Shown: piece by piece, positions 17,801 through 24,170 of the stretch
Numbering within the stretch: the first letter of the stretch is position 1
How the letters are laid out: each line of letters opens with the position of its first letter
NCBI GenBank assembly: GCA_040226215.1
Contig: JAVKFF010000048.1
Coordinates: forward strand, 1 to 24,170
Source: JAVKFF01 sp040226215
GTDB lineage: Bacteria > Pseudomonadota > Alphaproteobacteria > DSM-16000 > Inquilinaceae
Length of the DNA stretch: 24,170 nucleotides
Direction: 5' to 3'
Translations under genes and position numbers: made by a program
The notes under the pieces: generated by a model
The model's input: only the letters and a program-made list of their open reading frames with translations
Databases searched by the model: none
What the model was told of the DNA's origin: nothing

Positions 17801-19372
17801 CTGGGCGATGTCGCCGAGGTGATGCGGGAGACCGACGGCGCCTGCGTGAACCTGGAATGCGTGCTGAGCGACCGCGGCGACTTCTGGCCCAAGGGCCGGG
17901 AACGCCGCCCCTATCACTTCAACACGCCGCCAGCCATGGCCGCGATCCTGGCCCAGGCCGGCATCCGGGCGGTGACGACCGCCAACAACCACGCAATGGA
18001 TTTCGGTCCCGAGGCGCTCCGTCAGCAGGCCGACATCCTGATGGCCCGGGGCATCTATCCCTTCGGCTCGGGCGTCGACGAGGCTCAGGCGCGGCGGTGG
18101 CGGATTCTCGATTGCGGCGGTGTCGCGGTGGCGCTGATCGGCGTCGACCTCACCGCCCCCTACGCCGCGGCAACGGCTGACCAACCCGGCATCTTCCACC
18201 TGTCCTCAGAGTCGGCCGCGGAGACACTGGAGGCACTCGTCGCCGAGGCGAGGGGCGAAGCGCAGGTGGTAATCGTCAGTCCGCATTGGGGCGCCAACTG
18301 GCAGGAGGCGCCAAGCCCGGAGATTCGCGCCCTCGCCCACCGCCTGATCGACGCCGGAGCCGACGCCGTTCTCGGCCATTCCGCCCACATCCTCCAGGGT
18401 GTCGAGTGCTATCGCGGCCGCGCCATCGCCTACGACATGGGCACCCTGCTCTTCGACCGCGTGAGGCAGGCCCGGATGAGCGAGTCCGCCCTGTTCCTGC
18501 TCGATCTCAGCGCACGCGGCGTTCACCGGCTGCGCCTGCAGCCAGTCTTCGTCCGGCGCTCGACGACGCGCCTGGCCGTCGCCGCCGCGCCGCGCATCGC
18601 CCAGCGGATCCTCGACCTCAGCCGCGAACTCGATCCGGCATCGATGGCCCGGATCGACGATCGGGGACAGGTCTGCTTCGAGCTTGAGCCCGACGACGCG
18701 CCACGCGACGTGACGGGGGGCCGCCGCCGACCGCGCCGGGGGAGCCAAAGCCCGTCGTTGGACGATGCCGCGGCGATCCTGACGCTGCCGATCGACGGCA
18801 CATCAACGCTGATCGCCAGCGACCTGCCGGCCGACCTGTCACCGGTCGATCTCGGCGCCGGTCTCCAGATTGCGGCTACGCGGTTTCCCGACAGCGTCGC
18901 TCCGGAATACGGCTTCCTGCTCGAAACCGTCTTCCGCTGCACCCGCCCCCTCGACCGGCGCTGGCGGGCGGAGCTGCGCTTCGTCCCGGCAAGCGGCAAG
19001 GCGCTCTCGTGCCGCTATCCCGTCGCCGGCGGCTTCTGGCACGACCGCGCCGGCTCGGCACACTGGCTGTCCGACCGCCTGGTGGTGCGCACGCCGGCTG
19101 GTGCCGGCGAAGGGGACTACATGCTCTACTGGACCCTGTGGAGCCGTGACGCGGCCGGAGCGGTGCTGTTCTGGCCCCTGGAGGGCGCCGAGGGTGCCCG
19201 CAGTTGGGCCCGTCTTGGCCGTCTTTCCATCACCCGCACGGCGCCGCGCCGGGTTGCCGGCCTCCTGCCGTCGGAGCGGCCGGTCTTCGTGGCGGTCGAG
19301 GCCGCGGCCCTGCCGCCTGAGCCTGCCAGAACCACCGGGCGCCGCAAGGATGCCCCTGGTCCTCAGCCCTGA
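14813..19372 (+). CDS. Five-part fusion: ATP-grasp (sugar-transfer type), acylphosphatase-like, MurF-like ligase, CapA metallophosphatase, C-terminal beta-sandwich
   Basis: A 1519-residue protein. Residues ~55-335 form a sugar-transfer-associated ATP-grasp domain: FNFNYHDPHAFSRWLFDDK, CKPRNGESGAG (127-137, nucleotide-binding), LQDVIAQHP, Mg ligands Asp294, Glu306 and Asn308 (WDVAI, LEANTLW). Residues ~355-437 resemble acylphosphatase (GVRRRGFTGTLATLPDGSLHL, PGARVTVKSAEI), but the catalytic Arg and Asn positions are not kept. Residues ~466-940 form a whole MurF-type ligase: TGSVGKTT (583-590), HGSLANLIVAKAEAV, DYSQRGSIAAFRNAF, GDVVFIQGHHRVWLEHL. Residues ~970-1220 are CapA-like (poly-gamma-glutamate capsule family): FGGDVCLARD (974-983), NLECVLSD, TTANNHAMDFG, SPHWGANW (1156-1163), GHSAHILQGVE. 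Residues ~1330-1475 look like a Wzt-style beta-sandwich. Both ligase types activate carboxylates with ATP, so amino-acid or peptide bond formation is expected. No signal peptide or membrane segment was seen, which is odd for CapA. The start is ATG 14813 with GAGGCGG upstream. The 3' end overlaps the convergent gene by ten bases. Confidence 0.88.
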   Translation: MANGDGKQTGEPAAGEPDSALGQRVERFVRSSFPTFAPLVKRPAEAVAKRFGRFFRAFNFNYHDPHAFSRWLFDDKLIIEGLLKANGLPVAETRWTVTGDRAFDHATHREHPLAAIVEELLDSRHFCKPRNGESGAGTFIIDGGLLFDGSGAGRPIDAAALQARFASAGTMLLQDVIAQHPALDVIHAGSLNTVRGLSYLDRRGTARMVGATLRLGVAEAIVDNASAGGLFCGIDLDSGGLMAHAYDKSGKAFARHPTSGWPFDGTGIPGLDAAFAICIRGHELLGRPSTIGWDVAIGPDGPVVLEANTLWMALLHAKVDRYVGARLWRAFLDDYEGVDLGFAAPGLARLSIARNAQLAVFADIQAVEPSRELASRIARGVRRRGFTGTLATLPDGSLHLRLEGAARRLETFLFAIATGEHGAWPGARVTVKSAEILAPDGFTVSRPPADPPPPSPARPASRGDGMPLTAADLARITGGRWQGLDDPGRRFLGLRRLERARAGEIGLAFDGSSRWPGREAMPSTAREMQAAAETGVAAFLVAGAAVAPALDRPVLTVESTWDALAQIAAANRDATTARRILVTGSVGKTTYKGMTAHILADQCRIAAATDSANLNAPIWESLASIGATDDIAIIEASVANPGRGRERSAIILPHICVLTHINESHTAYHGSLANLIVAKAEAVISLAPDGVCLMGADHAHYPALRQAVETLRQVPILTWGREPWCDAVLEMARYESDRSRWIVHARITGRLHDYTIATHHSFVPVASLASLLTAQCLGLDVAAAAARFADFKAGETAGQIREVAFGDGHITLFDYSQRGSIAAFRNAFADLYRLAPPDARIVMALGESRDLAPDDHVRVHHEIANLIQPARTTHLFTVGDGMTLVRRELGDAPFLAAHGAKPADIRGPLFDAIQPGDVVFIQGHHRVWLEHLVRELLGGRGVDAGSGPHPALLRSRLRRLARGDTSAATSVLAFGGDVCLARDLPGLVVERGDRTALGDVAEVMRETDGACVNLECVLSDRGDFWPKGRERRPYHFNTPPAMAAILAQAGIRAVTTANNHAMDFGPEALRQQADILMARGIYPFGSGVDEAQARRWRILDCGGVAVALIGVDLTAPYAAATADQPGIFHLSSESAAETLEALVAEARGEAQVVIVSPHWGANWQEAPSPEIRALAHRLIDAGADAVLGHSAHILQGVECYRGRAIAYDMGTLLFDRVRQARMSESALFLLDLSARGVHRLRLQPVFVRRSTTRLAVAAAPRIAQRILDLSRELDPASMARIDDRGQVCFELEPDDAPRDVTGGRRRPRRGSQSPSLDDAAAILTLPIDGTSTLIASDLPADLSPVDLGAGLQIAATRFPDSVAPEYGFLLETVFRCTRPLDRRWRAELRFVPASGKALSCRYPVAGGFWHDRAGSAHWLSDRLVVRTPAGAGEGDYMLYWTLWSRDAAGAVLFWPLEGAEGARSWARLGRLSITRTAPRRVAGLLPSERPVFVAVEAAALPPEPARTTGRRKDAPGPQP

Positions 19373-21294
19373 GCGCGGGAGGGTATCCGTGCCGCCCCGG
19401 CCTGGACATCCGCCCCCTCGGCCGGCGCCAGTTCCCGGGAGAACTGGAAGCCCAGCGCCTTCTGCCGCCGGTAGACCTCCAGAAAGCGGATGTAATAGCA
19501 GATGACGTGCTGGATGGTGTCGATGCGGAACCATTGCCGGGTCATCTTGAACCGCACGCCGCCCGCCGCCTTCTCGGGATTGGGCGCGAAGTACAGCGAT
19601 TCCGGCGTGTTCGCCAGCCGGATGGTGGCGTGGATCGTCCGCACCAGCGCCGCGCCGATTTCGTCGACCCGCACCTGATCCCCCAGCTTCTCCGCCAGCG
19701 CCAGGGCCGCGACCATGCCCTCGCAGCGGGCGCCGTCGGGATAGGGCTTGTCGCCGTACTGGTAGTAGAAGGCACCGACATAGTCCGGGCAGATCGCGTC
19801 ACCATCGTCGTACATCTGGGCGATCATCGCGCGCGCCTCGCCGAAGACGAAATCGGCATAGGCCGGGTCCCGGAATTCGGCCAGGTCGTGCAGCTCGTTG
19901 ATCGCCGCCATCAGCCAGGCATCCGACGGCAGGCTGGAATATTCCGAGGCGCGCTCGACCGGCCGGTCGAACAGCAGGTAGCGCAGGGCCGCGTTGATCT
20001 TCGTGGCGAACTCTTCCCGCCGCTCGTCGGCCACCCCGATCCATTTCAGATAGGTGGCAAGCCCGATAAGCGCCTCGCCCGGATAGTAGAAGGAGAAGTA
20101 GTTGACGTTCTCCGCCCAGGCGATCGGCCGGTCGAGATAGATCGAATAGTAGCGGAACTCACCTGTCTCCGAGACCTCGGCGATCAGGTGCTCGGCGAAC
20201 TCATGCGCCAGCGCGCGATACCGGCTGTCCCCGGTCACGCGCTCGAACATCGCCAGGCTGTAGAGCGCGAGCCCGGTGCCGCCCAGCTTGGCCTTGCGGT
20301 TGTAGTAGAGGTAGCGCGCCGCGCGGCCGTCCGGCGTGGTGTAGGCGACCGAGATCCGCTCGACGAAGTCGATGGCCCGGCGGGCGACGCGGATCAGGGC
20401 CGGATCGGGATGGGCTTGATGCCACAGCAGCAGCGCGATGATCCCGCCGCAATGGCGCAGTTCGTTGTAGTAGGGGTCGTTCACCGGGTCGCGCTTGGGA
20501 TGCTGATGGTCCCGGGCGGAATCCTTGGCCGCGTCGTAGTAGTAGAGAAAGCGGTCGTCGGCGCGAAACTGCCCGACGATGTGCCCGATCGACAGGGCGC
20601 AGATCGCCTCCACGTCGCTGTCCGCGATCGCCCCGATCGACGGATGCCCGCGATAGAGCGGCAACCAGCGCCGGCCGAAGCTGATCACGCTTTCCGAGCG
20701 GATGCGGTCTACCCCCTCGATGGCCTTGGCGTCCTTGCCGGCCAGGCGGCGCAGATGCGCCGCGACGTCGGTGATCGTCTGCACGGAACGGACATAGCCG
20801 TCGCCAGGCAGGAAGTAGTGCGACTTTCCGCCCGCCCGCAGGCGCAGCCCGTCGACGCCATACTCGAAGCGCGTCTCGTCGAGCGCGGAATCCGAAAGCC
20901 GGTCGAGCGCGAGGCCGGTCTCCGTGAAGCGGAAGAAGTCGATCTGCACCCGGGCGCCCCGCGCGGGGTCGAACGCGCCGAACCGGGAATGCCGGCGCAC
21001 TGCGGCAAGCGCGGAGACCAGGTTCTCTTCGAAACCGCGCGTCGAACGGACGACCAGCAGACGCTTTTCGCCGGGCTGGTAGAGCACGATCGCCACACCG
21101 TCCTGCAGATCGACGGGCAGATAGGCGCGCAGGGCCGCAAGATGCGCCTCGTCCGGCTCCTCCGCCGCGTCCTGGGTGAAGAGGTGCTCGTCGACCAGCG
21201 CGCACAGGGCCCGTTCCGCCGTTGCGCCATGCGGCGGACGCCGCTCCGCGAGGGTCTCGAACATCATGGCCGGCGTCCGGTCAGTGAAGGTCAT
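19363..21294 (-). CDS. AMMECR1-like domain fused to an alpha/alpha-toroid-like domain
   Basis: A 643-residue protein. Residues ~20-190 weakly resemble AMMECR1: a short helical start, FEENLVSALAAVRRHSRFGAFDP (88-110), and YGVDGLRLRAGGKSHYFLPGDGYV (145-168). Residues ~225-610 read as a helical-hairpin barrel like the smaller neighbours, sharing YYNELRHCGG (275-284), KLGGTGLAL (336-344), YYPGEALIGL (403-412), the DAWLMAAINELHDL helix, RCEGM (523-527) and IDTIQH (591-596). Such barrels occur in sugar epimerases, unsaturated-glycoside hydrolases and peptide cyclases; the sequence alone does not choose among them. No signal peptide, so cytoplasmic. ATG 21294 overlaps the upstream gene by 14 bases; a second possible start is ATG 21267. 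Neither has a good ribosome-binding site, so translational coupling is likely. The 3' end overlaps the large fusion gene on the other strand. Confidence 0.8.
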   Translation of the reverse strand: MTFTDRTPAMMFETLAERRPPHGATAERALCALVDEHLFTQDAAEEPDEAHLAALRAYLPVDLQDGVAIVLYQPGEKRLLVVRSTRGFEENLVSALAAVRRHSRFGAFDPARGARVQIDFFRFTETGLALDRLSDSALDETRFEYGVDGLRLRAGGKSHYFLPGDGYVRSVQTITDVAAHLRRLAGKDAKAIEGVDRIRSESVISFGRRWLPLYRGHPSIGAIADSDVEAICALSIGHIVGQFRADDRFLYYYDAAKDSARDHQHPKRDPVNDPYYNELRHCGGIIALLLWHQAHPDPALIRVARRAIDFVERISVAYTTPDGRAARYLYYNRKAKLGGTGLALYSLAMFERVTGDSRYRALAHEFAEHLIAEVSETGEFRYYSIYLDRPIAWAENVNYFSFYYPGEALIGLATYLKWIGVADERREEFATKINAALRYLLFDRPVERASEYSSLPSDAWLMAAINELHDLAEFRDPAYADFVFGEARAMIAQMYDDGDAICPDYVGAFYYQYGDKPYPDGARCEGMVAALALAEKLGDQVRVDEIGAALVRTIHATIRLANTPESLYFAPNPEKAAGGVRFKMTRQWFRIDTIQHVICYYIRFLEVYRRQKALGFQFSRELAPAEGADVQAGAARIPSRAQG

Positions 21295-22285
21295 AATTAC
21301 GGTAGTAGCCGAGAAACGCCGATGATGCATGCTGGATATAGTCGATCTGCACCTCCGGCCGGTCGTCGCCGCCGATGAAACTGCCATCGTTCAGACGGTG
21401 GCGCAGCATCAGCCAGATGTTCTCGTCCGTCGCTTCCATGATCGCCCGCCCGTCCGGGCCGGCGCCGGCACCGCCGGCGCGTACCAGCATGTCGGCATAG
21501 GCCATGAAGGCCTCGGTGCGGCAGGCGATGGGCGTGGAGCGGTGGCGCTCGCGATAGGCCGGAAAGTCGATGATGTGGGCGCAGATCGCGCCGGCATAGT
21601 CGAGGAGACGGCGTTCGCCGGTCAGTGCGTGCAGGCTGGCGATGGCGTAGACCATCCAATGGCTCTGCTGTGCCACGCCATAGTTCTCGGCCTGCAGTTT
21701 CCCGATCGAATCCACAGCCACGTCCAGCACGTCCTGGCGGCCGGTCAGCCGGTGCAGCGCCAGCAGGCCGAACAGCGCCTCGCCGGTGTAGTACTCCGAG
21801 CGGAAGTTGAGCACGCGCCCGCTCTTCACCTCCAGCTTGTGGTGGAAGTCGCCGTCGTCGCGCCGGCAGGCCAGGATGAAGTCGGCCAGGGAGCAGGCGG
21901 TCTCTCGGAAGCGCCCGGCCCGTCCGTCACCTTCCAGGGCGGCGAAGGCGAGGATGGCCAGGCCGGCACCGCCCAACTTGGTCGCACGTCCGCTCGACAC
22001 GCAGGCATGCCCGCCGATGGTCCGGATCCGGTGCTCGGCGATATAGGCCATCGCCCGCGCGGCGGCCGACCGGGCGTCGTCGAGACCGCCGAGCGCGTTG
22101 GCGATGTCGGCGATGGCCCAGGCCGTGCCGCAGTGGCGCAGCAGGTTGTAACCCGACAGCTCGCTGCCGCCATGGGTGCGGTAGGCGAAGCGGTTGTCCG
22201 GCTTGACCAGCGCGGCCGCGGCGCGGGCACCCTCTTGCGCCACAAGGCGCGCTTCCTGGCGGGAGATCGGGTGACCTGCCGTCAC
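21281..22285 (-). CDS. Alpha/alpha-toroid-like protein with YNxxRHCG motif (copy 2)
   Basis: A 334-residue protein of a family I cannot name with certainty. Its helix-turn-helix repeats with Gly-rich turns suggest an alpha/alpha barrel. Conserved with its neighbours: VKPDNRFAYR (27-36), YNLLRHCGTAWAIADI (46-61), GGHACVSSGRATKLGGAGLAIL (91-112), RRDDGDFHHK (141-150), YYTGEALFGLLALHRLTG (165-182), QSHWMVYAIASLHALTG (207-223), CRTEAFMAYADMLVRAG (255-271) and DGSFIGGDDRPEVQIDYIQHASSAFLGYY (300-328). The invariant His-Cys of RHCG, plus Arg, Glu and Asp residues in the loops, would line one end of the barrel. No signal peptide or membrane segment. The start is GTG 22285, which overlaps the TGA of a 14-codon reading frame as GTGA. 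It is upstream of, and overlaps, the 643-residue gene, so the two are surely in one operon. Confidence 0.82.
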   Translation of the reverse strand: MTAGHPISRQEARLVAQEGARAAAALVKPDNRFAYRTHGGSELSGYNLLRHCGTAWAIADIANALGGLDDARSAAARAMAYIAEHRIRTIGGHACVSSGRATKLGGAGLAILAFAALEGDGRAGRFRETACSLADFILACRRDDGDFHHKLEVKSGRVLNFRSEYYTGEALFGLLALHRLTGRQDVLDVAVDSIGKLQAENYGVAQQSHWMVYAIASLHALTGERRLLDYAGAICAHIIDFPAYRERHRSTPIACRTEAFMAYADMLVRAGGAGAGPDGRAIMEATDENIWLMLRHRLNDGSFIGGDDRPEVQIDYIQHASSAFLGYYRNYDLH

Positions 22286-22326
22286 AATGCGCCCCGCCGG
22301 TGGCTCGTCCAGGTCTGCCGGATCAT
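22282..22326 (-). CDS. Possible 14-residue leader peptide coupled to the toroid gene
   Basis: ATG at 22326 begins the peptide MIRQTWTSHRRGAL, ending at a TGA that overlaps the GTG start of the 334-residue gene. It has a better ribosome-binding site (AAGAAAGGAAG, ending three bases before the ATG) than the downstream gene. It could exist to load ribosomes onto the GTG start. A small hairpin, CCGGC (22350-22354) with GCCGG (22363-22367), lies just upstream. No composition clue such as a run of one amino acid suggests attenuation. It may be fortuitous. Confidence 0.4.
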   Translation of the reverse strand: MIRQTWTSHRRGAL

Positions 22327-22435
22327 GCGCTTCCTTTCTTCATAATACGCCGGCTTTCATATGCCGGGAGCCCGCGTGTCCCGCCGATCCTTCGCGATCG
22401 GCCGGACATGCGGTGCAGCCTGCCGACGCGAACGC

Positions 22436-23449
22436 TCAGTTCTCGAGCGCGGCGGCGAAACCGAGGAACGCCAGGGCGGCGCTCTGGATATAGTCGATGC
22501 GGATCTCCGGCAGGTTGCGGCCGCCGACGAAACTGCCGTCGTCCAGCCTGTGGGCCAGAAGGCGGTCCAGGTTCTCAGCCGCGGCAGCCATGGCGTCCGA
22601 CGCGCCAGGCGCGCCGGCGGGCGCCCCACCCGGCCACGGTGACCGGATCAGCATGCCGGCATAGGCGGTCAGCGCCTGGGTTCGGCCGGCCAGCGGCAAG
22701 GTCTCGCCCTTCTGGCGATAGCGTGGCCGCTCGAGGATGGCGCGGCAGATCTCCCCGGCCTGCGCGGCCAGCTCGGCCTCGCCGGTGGCCCGGTGCAGCG
22801 TGGCCAGCGCCAGCACCATCCAATGGTTCTGGTCCTCGACGCCGAAGCCGCGCTGCCGCAGCCTGGCCACGCTGTCCATTGCCCCGGTCAGCGGCGGTCG
22901 CGCGCCGGTGACCTCGTGCAGCCGGGCGAGCGCGAAGAGGGCTTCGCCGGCATGGTCGTCCGCGCGCAGCTCGATGACGGTCTTGCCGCGCACCTCCATC
23001 TTCTGGTCGAACCCGCCATCGGGCCGGCGACACGACAGGATGAAGGTGCCGAGCGCCTCGGCCCGCGTGCGGAAGACCCGGTCGGGATCGATCGCGTCCA
23101 GCGCCAGCAGCGCCAGCATCGCGCGTCCCGTCCCGCCAAGGCGGGTGATCCGCCCGGCGGAGATGCACAGGCCGCCATTCTTCGGCTTCAGGCGCTTCTC
23201 GATGACATAGCGCATCGCCCTCGCGGCCGCCGCGGCGTCTCCGTCCGCGTCGCCGAGCTGGCGGGAAATCTCCGCGATCGCCCAGGCCGCACCACAATGT
23301 CTGAAAAGGTTGTAACCGGGCAGGACGGCGGCGTTGTGCAGGCGATAGACGAAGGTGCCATCGGGCTTGACCATCGCGGCGAGCCGGTGCGCGCCCGACC
23401 GGGCAATCTCCCGCGCCGCCTCGCGCGTGATGGTACTGGAAGCCGACAT
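22436..23449 (-). CDS. Alpha/alpha-toroid-like protein with YNxxRHCG motif (copy 1)
   Basis: A 337-residue protein that is collinear with the 334-residue neighbour: VKPDGTFVYR (27-36), YNLFRHCGAAWAIAEI (46-61), NGGLCISAGRITRLGGTGRAML (91-112), RRPDGGFDQK (141-150), HAGEALFALARLHEVTG (166-182), QNHWMVLALATLHRATG (207-223), GRTQALTAYAGML (255-267) and DGSFVGGRNLPEIRIDYIQSAALAFLGF (304-331). The motif positions agree to the residue over the first 220 positions, which points to a tandem duplication that has since diverged. A small Pro/Gly/Ala insertion at about 271-284 is specific to this copy. No signal peptide. ATG 23449 begins at the same point as its neighbour's start. It is 150 bases upstream of the 334-residue gene. 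A strong terminator isolates it from the poly-Asp gene, so its promoter should lie in 23450-23561, where only weak matches were seen. Function unknown. Confidence 0.83.
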   Translation of the reverse strand: MSASSTITREAAREIARSGAHRLAAMVKPDGTFVYRLHNAAVLPGYNLFRHCGAAWAIAEISRQLGDADGDAAAAARAMRYVIEKRLKPKNGGLCISAGRITRLGGTGRAMLALLALDAIDPDRVFRTRAEALGTFILSCRRPDGGFDQKMEVRGKTVIELRADDHAGEALFALARLHEVTGARPPLTGAMDSVARLRQRGFGVEDQNHWMVLALATLHRATGEAELAAQAGEICRAILERPRYRQKGETLPLAGRTQALTAYAGMLIRSPWPGGAPAGAPGASDAMAAAAENLDRLLAHRLDDGSFVGGRNLPEIRIDYIQSAALAFLGFAAALEN

Positions 23450-23561
23450 GATCCCGCGATTCGCTGCTCTACCGGAAAGTAGTCTACACCAGCCACCTCG
23501 CCAATGGCGTGTCCTCGATCCGGCGTTGACGAGGCGACGGCGGGACGGCGGCTACGCATGG

Positions 23562-23592
23562 AAAAGGGGCGGTCCGATCACCGAACCGCCCC
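23562..23592 (-). terminator. Rho-independent terminator of the poly-Asp gene
   Basis: Read on the minus strand, GGGGCGGT pairs with ACCGCCCC over eight perfect base pairs (23585-23592 with 23566-23573). Three further pairs (one G-T) close a five-base loop, and four T follow. It begins about 25 bases after the TAG of the poly-Asp gene and ends about 110 bases before the next minus-strand gene. It separates the two transcription units. Confidence 0.88.
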
Positions 23593-23617
23593 CCTCCTTC
23601 AAGATGCGAACCGGCGA

Positions 23618-24170
<553 letters not shown>

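Noticed and set aside
23460..23545. Promoter TTGGCG-N17-TACTTT upstream of the 337-residue toroid gene
   Set aside because: Too few consensus matches to report as a feature, although the promoter must lie in this gap.

Overview
The window is GC-rich, densely coded DNA from a proteobacterium, most likely an alphaproteobacterium of Rhodospirillales type. Pointers are class II DAHP synthase, an alphaproteobacterial-style glutathione reductase, a glmU-glmS pair, and a four-gene bufferin cassette. No integrase, transposase, phage gene or CRISPR array was seen.

Layout. 1-2892 (minus): class II DAHP synthase, nicotinate phosphoribosyltransferase and the first 52 codons of glutamine-dependent NAD synthetase, probably one transcription unit linking aromatic synthesis and NAD salvage. 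3195-5764 (plus): bufA-bufB-bufC-bufD, a copper-type bufferin operon that makes a cysteine-modified periplasmic protein. 5809-5920: paired palindromic repeats between convergent genes. 5958-8883 (minus): succinate-semialdehyde dehydrogenase and glutathione reductase, with a perfect 20-bp palindrome upstream. 9064-12251 (minus): glmU-glmS, which makes UDP-GlcNAc. 12438-12562 (plus): tRNA-Val(CAC) with a good sigma70 promoter. 12715-13269 (plus): an exported protein of unknown function that starts with TTG. 13341-14516 (minus): a TPR lipoprotein.

The unusual part is 14813-24170. A single 1519-residue protein carries, in order, a sugar-transfer-type ATP-grasp domain, a degenerate acylphosphatase-like domain, a complete MurF-like ligase, a CapA-type metallophosphatase domain and a C-terminal beta-sandwich-like region. 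Facing it tail to tail, with a 10-bp overlap, are three minus-strand genes for related alpha/alpha-toroid-like proteins that share a YNxxRHCG motif. The largest also has an AMMECR1-like N-terminus. Behind a strong terminator is the 3' end of a gene for an extremely acidic protein made of pure poly-aspartate blocks separated by GPEGPG or GPGGLEG spacers.

The ATP-grasp plus Mur-ligase order recalls cyanophycin synthetase, and the CapA domain recalls poly-gamma-glutamate capsule systems. My inference is that 14813-23449 is a little-described pathway for a cell-surface amino-acid or peptide-containing polymer, with the toroid proteins as processing enzymes. Whether the poly-Asp protein is a substrate, a product-binding partner or an unrelated neighbour cannot be settled from the sequence. 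All family assignments come from reading the translations by eye; no database search was run.
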